Shown here piece after piece: positions 11,350 through 22,934 of a stretch of DNA of 64,000 bases. The stretch comes from Aurifilum marmelostoma. Lineage: Eukaryota; Ascomycota; Sordariomycetes; Diaporthales; Cryphonectriaceae. The position numbers were made by a program, and so were the translations under genes. The notes under the pieces were generated by a model. It saw only the letters and a program-made list of their open reading frames with translations. It did not search any database and was not told the origin of the DNA. Each line of letters starts with the position of its first letter. Within the stretch, counting starts at the first letter, position 1. The stretch is from positions 310,001 through 374,000 of the forward strand of contig JAMXSV010000001.1 in the NCBI GenBank assembly GCA_027559495.1, written 5' to 3'.

Positions 11350-14198
11350 ATGGAGTCCCCACCACCCTCCTCAGACGTCGACTTTGCTGAATTCTTTGAC
11401 CCGTCCAAGCCCTTACAAGGCATTGTGGTCTGCTGCACCAGCATTCCTGCCCACGAGCGTGTTAGTAGATCAATGATCCTCCAGTTCCTAGCAGAGCCTC
11501 TCGATTTTCGTGCTGCTGACTTCTGCCCTGCCTCTCCCCTTCGCTGGAAATACAGACCGACCTAGGCAACAAGGTCGCAGAGCTCGGAGGCCGCCACGAA
11601 TATGATCTAACCCCCAAGACCACACACCTCGTCGTTGGCGAGTACGAGACCACCAAGTACCGACATGTCGCCAAACAACGACCAGACATCAGGCCAATGG
11701 CATTGGGCTGGATTGATGCCGTACGGAACCTCTGGGTGAGGGACGACCCTATCGACTTCAGAGCCCTCGAGAACCAGTGGACTCTGAAGACGTTCGAGAC
11801 CCGAGGTGAGCGCCCGCAAGACGATGGTGATGAGGATGGTCCGGGCAACAAGCTCAAGTGCTGCGTGAGCGGCTTGTTGGAGGGTAGGCTTTTCCCATCT
11901 AGTCTTGTCCAAGCATCGAGCATTGGGAACTGGAGGACTGACACGATACACCCCCGCCGTCTTGCAGATGAGCGCTCCGAGATCATCGCCAAGATCAAAG
12001 CCAACGGCGGCAAGTACACTGGCAACCTCGACAGGTCCTGCACCCACCTCATCGTGCGCGAGCCTACGGGAAAGAAATACTCCGCTGCCAGGAAGTGGGG
12101 CCAACATATTGTGACCAAGAGATGGGTCGAGGACAGCATCGAGCGCGGCATGATTCTCGACGAGGCCTGCTACGACCCTCATCTGCCCGCAGAAGAGATG
12201 GGCAAGGGTGCATGGGTCAAGCGGGACGTCCGTCGAAAGTCGCTGGGCAAGCGGCTGCGAGAGGCCGCCGAGGGCCAGGAAGGCGGCGGCAGGCGCAAGC
12301 TGAGGAAGACCGCCAGCATGAAGCTGAACAGCCAGAGAGACAACATGTGGGGAGAGATCCTCGGTCAACAGCCCTCCCTCGACCAGTCTGCCGCCTCGCT
12401 CCCAGCTGATGTGCCAACCCAGCCTCTGCCTGGCGACTCCATGTTACGACAACCCAGTGGGTCGATCTCGCGGCCCGGCGTGGTCAAGGACTCCATCGGA
12501 GGGGCAGATGGCGGGCTGGACGAGGTTTTTGCTTCTTGTTCCTTCTACATTTCCGAGTTCCCGTCGGCACACGTCGACGTCATCGTTCCTTTCATCACAT
12601 CGCGAGGGGGCAAGGTCGTGGCGTCTCTGGACGAGCTGCGACCGTCCAAGGATGCGCGTCGTCGCTTTGTCGTCGTGCCGCAGCAATCCGATCCCAAGTC
12701 TCACCCACCGCTGCCGGACGGTGTGGACATCATCACCGAGTTTTTCATCGAGAAGTGTGTTTACAAAAAGGGCACAACCTTGCCAGATCCACAAGCACAT
12801 GTAATCGGCAGGCCCTTCTCCGTCTTCCCCATCTTGGGCTTTGGTGAGCTCTCAATAGCCACCAGCGGCTTTCTCGATATCGAGCTCAACCAGGTGGAGA
12901 AGGTTGTTCGTCAGCTGGGAGCGCGGTATGAGGAGCGCTTCACGGCGCAGTGTTCTGTGCTGGTCTGCACTTCGTTGGCCGGCGCCAGGAAACAAAAGCT
13001 ACAGCTAGCCCTCTCGTGGGGGGTACCTATCGTCAAGGCAGATTGGCTGTGGGGATGTATAACACGGGGTCAGAAGCTGCCGACGGATGACTTCCTGTTC
13101 CCAGAGCTGAGGTCAAGAGCGGCTGACAGAAATCGATTATCCAAACCTCTCAGCAGGTCAAAGTCGGTTTCCGATATGCCAAAGAAAACCGCCTCTCAAG
13201 CTCCGACGGCACGCACCGTTTCCCTAGCACGAACCACAATACGAGGTCCGGACATGTCAGCCTTTGATCCCACACCGCTTGTGGCCACAGAGCCTCCTTA
13301 TCCCGAATCTCGCGCCGAGAATTCAACAAAGAACTCGAATTTCACTTCCGAGTTCGAGACAGCCCCAACACACCAGGCACAGGAGGATCTGAAGTCTGAG
13401 GAAATGCCGCCGATACATGAATCGAGACGTGCACCCCACGCCCTGGTGGAAATATCCGCAAATGATCTTAACAAGAGCTCTATCAGAGAGCGAACATCTT
13501 CACAATCCTCTCGTGAGCCACTCACACGCATCCGCAGCGAGGTGTGCGACTCCGAAGCCGGTGACGATGACGAGCTGGACATGCCTTGCGGCGATGACGA
13601 GGGTCCTGCTTTCGAGCAATCAACGACAACGAATCCGGTGGAGCCTACGAAATCCCGCATTGAGCAGGAGAAGGCCGAGAAGGCCGCGGCCGAGCGTCTG
13701 GCTCTCTCCAACAGACTCACCTTCCTGCTAGGGGGTGCTGCTACCAATGCCGGCAGCAATAGTCTTGAGGTCAGCGTCTCGGGTGCCGGCGCCGAGTCTG
13801 CCTCTGCACCCCCACCGGCTAGGCGTAGGCGCAAGATCATCGGCCGCGTGATCAGCAACGCATCCGCCGCATCCAACGGCAGCGAAGGGTCGTCGACTGG
13901 CGCTCGCGGGCCCATGGGGCGCACGTGCTCGGCCGTGCTGCACGAGGACGACTCACCCGGCGAGGAGGAGCCGGTAGCAGCCGGGCCTACGGCCACGCAG
14001 CTCCAATACGACGACCCGGAGGCGACGAGGAACAAGCAGCGGCTCATGAGCAGGATGCTTGGGCGACGAGACAGCCCTGAATCCGGTGACAAGAAACCGC
14101 CTGCCGAGGGCGGCATCTTCATGGACGCCATGAGGCTCGAGCAGATGAATGCGGCGTCTGGCAGGAATGCGGGCGGTCGAAGCATGCGTCGTCGTTGA
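11350..14198 (+). CDS. dpb11: BRCT-repeat protein, Dpb11/Rad4(Cut5)/TopBP1 type
   Basis: Three exons (11350-11460, 11556-11883, 11968-14198) encode 889 residues. Four BRCT-like modules can be read: about residues 20-105 (LQGIVVCCTSIPAHER, then LTPKTTHLVVGEY and WIDAVRNLWV), 110-200 (IIAKIKANGGKYTGNL, THLIV, KRWVEDSIERG), 270-365 (CSFYISEFP, FFIEKCVYKKGT) and 370-465 (ELNQVEKVVRQLGARYEER, KADWLWGCITRG). Tandem BRCT pairs bind phosphorylated partners. In yeasts this protein links phosphorylated Sld3 and Sld2 at replication start and activates Mec1/Rad3 in the checkpoint. A long Ser/Thr-rich and basic C-terminal region follows, with PPPARRRRKIIGRVISNAS near residue 760 as a possible nuclear signal. 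Intron 1 uses donor GTTAGT and acceptor ATACAG; intron 2 (84 nt) is a multiple of three without a stop, so its removal rests on the GTAGGC…TTGCAG ends and on restoring the BRCT2 start. The family call is firm; orthology to Dpb11 is inferred. Confidence 0.83.
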
Positions 14199-15023
14199 CG
14201 GCATTGAATTGGAGGGACGTCCATTTACTTTCTTGCTCTTTGCTGTTGCTTATAAATGGGGAGAATGGGCGACGATGTCGTCTTCGTTCGGAGCCATGGG
14301 CCAGGAACTCTCTTTTAGCTTGGGCGTTTAGGATTCTTCTCGCATTGGATTGTGGTGTTTTGCCATTCCATAGGTCTCATAATTCGTACTCAAATCTTCT
14401 ACACACTATTCTTCTCGAGGCAGTGATTGTCATGTGTTGGGCACACCTGAATGACCAGGCGAACAACTTTCGCTGTAAGGGAACACTCATACTGTACACG
14501 TCTTGATATCAAGCAAGATTACGTGTTCAAGTATCAGACAAGAGACTGGATTTGATAAATCGTTTTCACTCATCTCGACATCAATTGGTATTTTAAGGGT
14601 ATGAGGGTATATATGCAAAATTAAGGTGACAAAATACAGGTTTTCCAACGACAGGTCTGAAGCGTACCCCCCCCCCCCCAAAAAAAGACGACAGTACGGA
14701 TTGCATGGTACGGCGAATCTCTCTGCGCGCTCCCCCCCCCCCCCCCCCTCTTCCTCTATCCTGTCACGTCTTCCCCCCCCTCTTCTGCCTCCTTTCTCAT
14801 CAATACCTGGCTTTTCTGCGCACCTTATGTTTTGCCGGTCCTGCCGGGCTATGATCCCGTCGGTAAAGAAGTGATATGACCGCCTATGTTCTTCATTGTG
14901 CCCAGACCCTCGGCAATATGTGACAAGATACTTCCACAAACAAGAAGCCATGATGATCATTGTTAAACGACCTAGACAGAAAGAACAGAAGAGAAAGAAA
15001 GCGGAAGTCCTGTCACGGCTGGC
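14199..15023. other. Convergent 3' intergenic region with poly-C tracts
   Basis: This region lies between the ends of two convergent genes. It contains C runs at 14667-14679 (13 bases, followed by seven A) and 14732-14748 (17 bases), which read as G runs on the other strand. No gene is seen. Confidence 0.55.
14667..14748. repeat. Pair of long poly-C runs
   Basis: C13 at 14667-14679 and C17 at 14732-14748, about 50 bases apart. Lengths this long are prone to both real variation and base-calling error. Confidence 0.85.
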
Positions 15024-17984
15024 TTAAAATCCACCAGCTGCCTCTGTCAAGACGCCCAGCAGCGTTGCGGCGGCTCCGCCCACGCCGACGGCGTTGAGTG
15101 TCTCGCCCCAGACGCTCTTCTTGGCACGACGCCGGTCTGAGCGTCCAATGTCGTCTCTGTCGCGGTGGCGCGTGGAGTGGGAGGAGGAATGATGGTGGTC
15201 CCGACCATCCCGATCACGGTCACGGTGCCTTTCCCGGTCTCGTTCCCTCTCACGATCCCTCTCGCCTCGGTCACGCTCTCTGCGGTCGCGATCACTGCGA
15301 TTCTTCTCACGATCCCGCCGACGATCACCATCCCGCTCGGCAGCGCGTCTCCGCTCTTTGCGCTCTTTGCGCTCACGCTCGCGCTCGAGCTCGCCTGGTG
15401 ACATCTCCTGCGGGCCCTCCTCATTGAATCGTACATGATTCTCGTTGCGGTTCTTGAGGATAGGTTTCGGGGCGACCGTCGCAGAGGGCGACCCCTTCTC
15501 CAGGGGAGGCGGGACAATGACGGGGTAGATCCTCCTACTCCGCTCATTTTTATGCGGGCCGTCGTTACTGTCATATACGTCCTCGAGGACGGGCTCCTCT
15601 TGAATGACCGAGTCACGTCTCTCCCTACGCCGTCGTCGGACGTCGCGTGGGATGTACTTGTCTGTATTAGAGGCTGAGGTCCTCCTCTCACGTGTGCGAG
15701 AATTTTGATAGTCCGATTCGCTGTCGCTGCTCGAATCAGACTCGTCCCAGATGGTGTCCGATGAGACGCTCTCGTCGTCTGTCGTGTCTGAATAACGCGA
15801 AGACTTCTTCCTGCTGCCCTCGGCTCGCTTCTTGTCGAGGTGGCCGGCATTGGATATCGACGGTGCTGACCTCGAGGTCGAGTCGTCACGAGCCCTGCTG
15901 GATCGGATCTCAGCAGATCTTCGTGCAAGGCTAGCAATCTTCTCCTTGCTCAGCTCCCCAAGCACGGCGACAAAGTCAGGGCGAGCCTCGTAGCGAAGGC
16001 CGGCCTTGTCGAGGACCTCAGGAGACACGAGTGTGCGCTTGATGCGTGTCCACACGGCGTTGAGAGGTATCTCGGCACCCGTGCTGTCTGGACCCAGGCG
16101 GCGACGACGTTGAGGTGCTGTTCCATCCGTAGGCGGGGGAGGTGCAGGAGAGCCATATGCGGCAGGGGCCGCCGGGAAGGGAACAGAGGCTGCTGGGTCC
16201 TCGACCGAGTACCGTGGGGGCGGTGTCATCATGGAGGGGGATGCAGGACTGGCCCCGTAGGCCGCCGCGGAGGTTGACAGGGGTGGGACATATCGTGGCG
16301 ATGTCCCGAGAGGCCGTGTCGCCGGGTGCCGCTCCGGAGATAGACTCGATTTGCCTTGTGATGTTAGAGATGGTGGCAGGTAGCGGCTAGCCGGCGATGA
16401 TCCTGGTGAGACACCATAGCCTGGAGTCGGATGCAGCGCCGGAGAGGAGTGATATCCTCCTCCACCGCCCACGGGGACGGCGAGGGTATCAGCACTGCGC
16501 TGGTCGCAATCCATGAGGTCTTGGGTCGAGATGAGAGCGAGCTGTTGTGTGCTGGCGAGGTCCGTGTCGGATGCAGAATCGGACGAAGACCTGTCCCAGG
16601 GTAGCAGCACAGGCATGCCTGGAGGCGGAGGTGGTGCTTCGGGGTTATATTGTGCTGCAGCAGCAGCACGAGTGTGTTCCCCGTTGCTGTTGTAATGGGG
16701 ATCATGCTCCGGCTGTGGCCGTCCCAGCTTGACGCCAGGTGCGAATTTCTCATTGTCCAGCGCGGGCGAGACCAGTTCCTTAGTAGACTCGGTGTCGCCA
16801 CGTGAAGAAGAATGGCGAGGGATCGCCACTGGCGGTGGCAGGGTCGAGGGCCCGTATTGCGGGTGAGACCCATACGCAGGTGCTGCTGGCGCGTCGGGAT
16901 AGGGCCAGCAATGCTGCTGGGTTGCATATGCAGACCCGCCGCTGGCGTGGTCCAGAAGACCACGCACCGATGGTGGGTTGTCATCTACAGAGCCGTTGGC
17001 TTCTAATTCGCGTATGTATGCACGTAGTACTTCCTATGAGGTATGTCAGTGGATGCGCCCAGTCCAGAGGTGGCCGGCAATCTTTTTGCGTTGCCGGTTT
17101 TCCTGGGCCGCCAATGCAATGCGGCAGTGTGACGTTGACTTCTGCTGGCTCTGGCCACGCCGTGTGTTACGCTGACACGCATGATTGGAGGGTGTGGGCG
17201 AGCGAGGGAGGTCCGTTCATGAGACATGCAGGTGTGATGTGGTCTGGACATCTGGCCAAGCGAAACTTTACTGAGAAAGAAAAAAAAATTAATTCACAAA
17301 AAAAGAACTCACCTTGTGTTTCCGCAGAACATCGCTCGAGAAGCCCTCCTTGACCAGCTCTGCCCAGAACTGCTGCCACATCTCCTCCTCGTTGTTGTCA
17401 TCGACAGCATCGGCTGTCCTCTTGGCGACGGCCCTGCGGTGGAAGATACGGGCGGCGACGGCATCGACCTTGTCCTTGATGGCGTTCTGCTGCTGGCTGT
17501 CGGTCCGGTGCAGGTCTACAGGGCGTGGCTGCCGCGCGGGGTTGTGCAGCTGCACGGTGTCCAGGAAGATGTCGATGTGCGTCTTCTGATTCGACAGCTT
17601 GGTGCGGATCAGCTGCAGCATCTCCCTCTCCCTGTCCTCGAGCCTCCTCTCACCGTGGTCCCCGCGGTATGCGCTGTCCTCGATGCCGTCATCGCCGGGG
17701 GATGACCCATACTTTGTGAGAATCGTGTCCAGCTGTTTCAGGGTGAAGTCGGTGTCCTCGATGATCGGGGCCAGCTGGCGGGCATAGACAGACGAATCCT
17801 GCTGTGTGCTGTTGAGGAGGCTGTCTGGATCCTCTGCCTCGGCGCGCAGGTGCTTGATGTGCGTGTGCAGAGGGCGTACAACGGCAGCGACATCTGCGAA
17901 ATCGGGCCCTGATGTCTTGGCCCGTCTGAAGAGGGACCGCGCGTAGGCGGCGAGCTCGGTAATGGACGTACTGTCGACCGTCAT
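15024..17984 (-). CDS. DUF8035-type protein of unknown function, charged low-complexity tail
   Basis: Two exons (17984-17313 and 17033-15024) encode about 893 residues. The N-terminal part (MTVDSTSITELAAYARSLF… to about residue 225) looks helical and resembles the front of other large fungal proteins of this type. The middle is Pro/Ser-rich. Around residues 490-545 lies the recognisable block NAVWTRIKRTLVSPEVLDKA, then RPDFVAVLGELSKEKIASLA, matching what I know as the DUF8035 region. The last 200 residues are mostly Arg/Asp/Glu/Ser with repeated RDRE-type motifs. The protein ends in a Gly/Ala-rich hydrophobic stretch (GGAAATLLGVLTEAAGG). The 279-nt intron (17034-17312) starts GTGAGT, ends CATAG and is phase 0. 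The frame stays open upstream of the chosen ATG to about 18110, where a CGCAG acceptor-like site occurs, so an earlier exon is possible. The function is unknown. Confidence 0.72.
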
Positions 17985-19460
17985 GTCGTGATATTCCAGG
18001 CCGGCGCAGCGCTCAAGCAGCGACGTCCTGGGCGGCGAGAGCCTGTCTGGCCCTGCGAGTGCGATGGGCTGGTCGTGTGGTGATCTCACGGGGCTCTGCG
18101 ATGTGGAACTTTTTTTTTCTTTCCCTCCCCGTCGTATATCGTATCCCTCGAATCGTTCTGCTCTAGGCTTCTAGTTCACTCCCTTCGGGTGTTTCTTCTT
18201 CTTTTTCCGACCTGTTGCTTCTCTTTGTCGTGCCTTCTGGTTCAAAAGGACAAAGGTGGGATTCGGCAGTGTAAAAGGTATCCCTAACAAGGAACAAAGT
18301 AGTAAGGTAGGCTGGGGAAAGAACTTGGTGGGCTACATTGAGACCAGAGGCTATAGCAACAGCCAAGCTGGAAAATCACGACGAGGTGGCTATGTAATAG
18401 GGCGTGTGATAATGTCATAGGCCGGCCATCATGGTGTGCAAGGGTGTGTGGGTGTGAGAGGTGTGTGTGGGGGTGTTCGTTTGGGTGGGCGGGCGGAATT
18501 GCAGCAGATCTGACAGTGCAGGCCAGGGTCAGAGCAGGCCAGGTTAGAGAGGTAACAGCGAGGAAATGATGGTCTTACGTCGAAGGGACGAGGATAAGGC
18601 CCAGGTCAGGTAGTGAGCCAGGAAGATGGGGCTGGTGCAATGGTAGAGATGGCCTGCTGGGAAGGCCCCCGGAGATAAGGATGGGCGAAGAAGGGTCATC
18701 AGACAGGATGGGTCACTGGTGATGGTGGTGGTAATGATGATTGATGATTCGTGATGGAAGAACCCTGATTGAGGTCCAGGGTGACCATACCAGCAACGAG
18801 CAGTAGCGTGTGTATCTTGCAACAGTATAATTGCGAGGTAGTACCCGTACGTAGAGAGGTGGGTAGTACCACTACGTAAGTAGGTAGCAGAGGACTAAGG
18901 TTGTAGCAAGGAGAGGGAGAGAAAAGAGGGTGGCGATAGGTGAAAGGACTCAGGAACAGGTTTGGGGGCCCGGTCATGAGACAAGGCCAACGGCATCGAG
19001 GGATAAAAAAAAAAAAAAAAGGTGACGACGAGCTAGGCGCCGGCTGACGGAAAATAACATGAGAAAGAGCAAAGCTGAAGATCAGTCGCCGTAAAAGGAA
19101 GGAATGTGGGAGACCTGAGAGCGTTCGGGAAGGAACAGAGAAAGGGGGGGGGGATAGTTGTTCAGTGCGTCGCTCTTCCTCGTTCCCTTCTGCTTGTTAC
19201 TACGGGTCACTTGTCTGCTTTGCCTGTTTCCTAATTATACAGCAAGGGTCAGGAGTTTGCCAGAACCAAACCATGAATTATTCCATTAGTAACCCACACA
19301 GGAGTGGTACAAAAAGTGTATATATTATAGACTTCTCTACCTACAAGTGCTGTGTAAACTGGTGGACAGCCATTGATATCTAGATGACCGCAGATGCATT
19401 GATCACTCACATACTAGTGCCCTGGCTGCCTGGACAGCTTGTGGGGCTCTAGGGTCTATC

Positions 19461-19461
<1 letters not shown>

Positions 19462-19491
<30 letters not shown>
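19462..19491. repeat. AGT trinucleotide microsatellite (10 units)
   Basis: Ten perfect AGT units in non-coding DNA. Confidence 0.9.
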
Positions 19492-19492
<1 letters not shown>

Positions 19493-20007
19493 ATAGGGCT
19501 GCCAGGAGGCAAGGACTAGTCGCGGGGGAAGGGGCGTGCTCTGCTATGGTGACAAGGTCAAGGATGCAGGGCCAGCAGGAAGGAGCTGGCTGGGTTGTCC
19601 CGAGGGTTGACGTCAAAGCATGAAATCATCGCGCCAGGGACTACCCCTTCCCTGACCACCACACTATCCCATGGCTGTATTGCACGTGTAGGCTCAGGGC
19701 TCGCACGTAGCACAGTACTATGGTACCACAGTAAGCTGGAACCCCCAACCCCAGACCACCGGGTCAAGTCTATCATCCTCCACAGGGATCTCAACAGAAA
19801 TCTCAGACCCTTGCCGACGACCCTTCACTGAGAAGTGCTGCTGACCTCTGCGCCACCGGCTGCGGCTGGATTAGAATATCGCTCTGCCCGGGGACCTAGA
19901 AGCCAAGTCCAGCTAGCTGATAGGCTTGTCTCCTCTTTCTGCTGGTCACAGCGGATCGCCCCGTTGAATGGCAAATGTGGTAGGTACCTTTCGTTCGAAA
20001 ACGATTC

Positions 20008-20026
20008 AAAAAAAAAAAAAAAAAAA
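20008..20026. repeat. Poly-A run (19 bases)
   Basis: An uninterrupted A19 tract in the gene-free interval. It could be a retroposed tail, but no duplicated flank or upstream element is evident. Confidence 0.85.
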
Positions 20027-21054
20027 TGACATGAAACATGGAGCGCTCTCTCTCTCGGCTAGACGTCCGAGGAGACCCTGTTGTGTTCCTGGTGAACAGC
20101 CCACAACAGGACAGGACAGACCAAAGTGCATGTCGTCATGCCGGAATATTTTCCCCGGAGGCAGACTCAGACCAAGGTCAACGGCCAACGAGTCTCCTTA
20201 AGAGATGAGAAAACGAGAAAGGGGGCAGAGGAGGGGGGGGAAACAAGTCTGTCTAGAAGCACACTACCAATAGCGTTTTCGTATGGTTTTTCTCCGCGCA
20301 TATGCACCTTCACGTGGCTGTGAGAGGCTGGGCGGGTCCATGAGCCGAGGTCATCACGACATATTCTTGCAGCCATGCCACAGAAGCGCTGGAATGGCCC
20401 TAAGCCTATCAGTGCTGAGTTCTGCTTACTCTGCCCAGGAATTTGGGTATGTAATGTGAAGAGAGATAGAACCAAAGTAGGGAGAAAGGATCTCGACAAG
20501 GTGCAACTCTACCTCGCCACCCTCGTGACAGACCGACCTATTATGTACAGGTCTTCCCACCTCTCTCCCGTGTTCCACTGGACAAAGTCTTTGCCCCTCA
20601 AACACGAGGCGGCTGTGTCGCCGAAAACCACATTCCCCTCATCCAAATCTGGAAAGTACACGCTCAAAGTCGGTGGTCGTCTCCACCACCTTACTCAGTT
20701 ATGGCGATGTGAATCCTGGATTTTCTCTTATTCCATTGTTTCCTTCTTCTCCAGAATTCTTTACCCGCGATCATAGAGACGGTAATAAGACTTGACTAAG
20801 CTCAGGCTGCCCTTTACGCCGGGGATAGAGTTCTTCTACTTTGGTACACTACAGGAGACCGCCGTATCAGGGCGGGCCACGAAGGGAAACAGTGAACGTG
20901 GTGGTGTCCTGCACGATTCAGTAGTACAAACTTTCGCTCACGCACCCAGATCGATCTTTGTGTGGGGGGCTGCCTGAAAGGGCTTCTGTATATTATGCAA
21001 GGGAAACCCAAAAACTTCTAGACGCATGCAATCATGCACGTGCATGGATGTGGA

Positions 21055-21090
21055 AGAGAGAGAGAGAGAGAGAAAGAAAGAGAGAGACAG
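21055..21090. repeat. GA-rich simple repeat
   Basis: Mostly AG dinucleotides with AAAG interruptions, in gene-free DNA. Confidence 0.8.
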
Positions 21091-22934
21091 AGCTGACGGC
21101 AGATCAAATGACAGTCCATCTTAGAGCTGTGGATGACGGAACGGGCCCCCGGCTGGCACCTCGCGCTCTGCTCGAGGCTGTGCCGATCTAGCAGGCTCTG
21201 GAGTCGAGGCGCATTCGGTATGTAAGACATTGGCTTAAGGTCTGGACTCAAATCGAATGGTCTGAACAGCTGCACCTCATGAAGCTTTTTCAAGAACAGT
21301 GCCTGGAGGTCAACCCACATCCATATCCGTTGTCGTCTTACCATCTTCGTCGTACATACGAAGATATCGACAACTTGGAGGCCGGTCTGCCGGTCTGCTC
21401 CTCCGAGAGGGAAATTTAGCCCATGCTCACAGGACTGACGACCTATCCCCGAGACATCCGTTTCCCTCTGGCCGTAGGCAGCAGGTTTACACGCAAGAGA
21501 AGTCCGTGAAGGACGTTAGGACCATGCCTGGACGAAGCAGTCGGGCGCATGGTGGGAAGCCTAACCGTACTTCTGACCCAACAAGATCTTGCTAGCGCTG
21601 GATTGCTCGTGCTCGCTCGCTCGCTCGCTTGTCGTGCTTCTCTTCCCCACGTGCCTCCGCCAAGATGCTTCTGTAGGAATCTGACGGGCTGTGCTCTCGC
21701 CGTCTGTAAGTCCCCAGCTTGTCCTCCATCACTATTGCGGTTCTAATGTCTACTTAGTCAGTCCCTCTCCCTCGCTGCGAGAAGGTTTAGGGGAGTTGGG
21801 AGGTTAGCGCAGAGGCTTTGCGCTGGGCTGAGGCTGTCTAGGCATGCCATTATCCCATTCTCCGGTTGGGCCGGCGAGAGGAGTCATCGAGAGTGTTTTT
21901 ATGGTTTTCCCTCGAAAGCGAAACAGAAGAGGCTGGATTGGGGGGGGGGGGCACTTGGGGTCAACCATGAACGGACGGGCCCTGAGGCTTCATGTGGTGT
22001 GTGGTGTGTGTCGGCTATGGATGTGCAGACTGGAGGCACTACACACTGCGCTGACATTGTACCATTTTTGACGATGGCCTGTGATCGCGCCCTTGCTTGC
22101 TCACTGCGCTGTTTGTTTGCACATCTTTTTTCTGCGTCCGAAGGATGTCTCGGCTGAGAGGAAATACTGTCTGCCATATCGGCCGGGCGTACAAAAGGAA
22201 AGCAGGTGAGTGGCACCTGATAGCTCGCAAAAAAACCCCACTGCGGCTGCAAATCCGCTCAGGCAGGCTATCGGGGTTGATTCTCATCTTCACGGCCCAC
22301 CGACAATGCTCCCTCCCCTCTGCCCAGATTCCTGCCGTGGAACCGCTCCGATCGTCCTCTGAGCTTTGAGAGGCTGAAGTTCACGGGCAGGGGGAGCGTA
22401 TTTTAGAGCTCGGTCTCTGCAGGACTCGCTTATGCAGAATGCTGTGGCCCGCGGCCACGCGCTGGTCCGACGTGCATCTGGTCTTGCCTCGCCCTTGTCT
22501 GAGTCTTGTGTTCCGCTGACGGGATGCGTGTCTTGGCTCGCCATGTTCGGATCATAAGATGTGCTTGGGGGAGGAGAAGGCATGCATGAACTTTCGGCGA
22601 TGATGATCCACTCAGCCCAAGTTCTCTGGCAATTTATTCTCGATGGACAATAGTATTGCTTGCCCAGATGAGGCGAATAAATGTATTGGATGTCAAGGAG
22701 TCAGAACTGCGTGCGGCTGGAGTTGTGCCCCGTCAGAATTTCAAACAACTTGATTGCAGAGCATTGTAGAAACTTGGTCACAGTCTCCATCTTCAATTCT
22801 TTGCCACACCATCTACTAACTAAGCCCCTCGAAATGCCGGTCTTCTTCCTGACATCCTCTCGCCAAAATCTGTCAGCCGCCTCCGTAGGCTGTACTGCGC
22901 TCATCAAGTCTCGGCTTCCGCAGCGGTGCTCTCT

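Larger units (their letters stand above)
17985..22934. other. Five-kilobase stretch without a recognisable gene
   Basis: The right side borders the 3' end of utp8, the left side the 5' end of the DUF8035 gene, so about 1 kb at the left is probably its promoter and leader. Many short frames exist on both strands but none has protein-like composition, a family motif or sensible splice sites. Low-complexity tracts include a ten-unit AGT repeat at 19462-19491, A19 at 20008-20026, GA repeats near 21055-21090 and G runs near 19145 and 21940. A non-coding transcript or fast-evolving small gene cannot be excluded. Confidence 0.5.
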
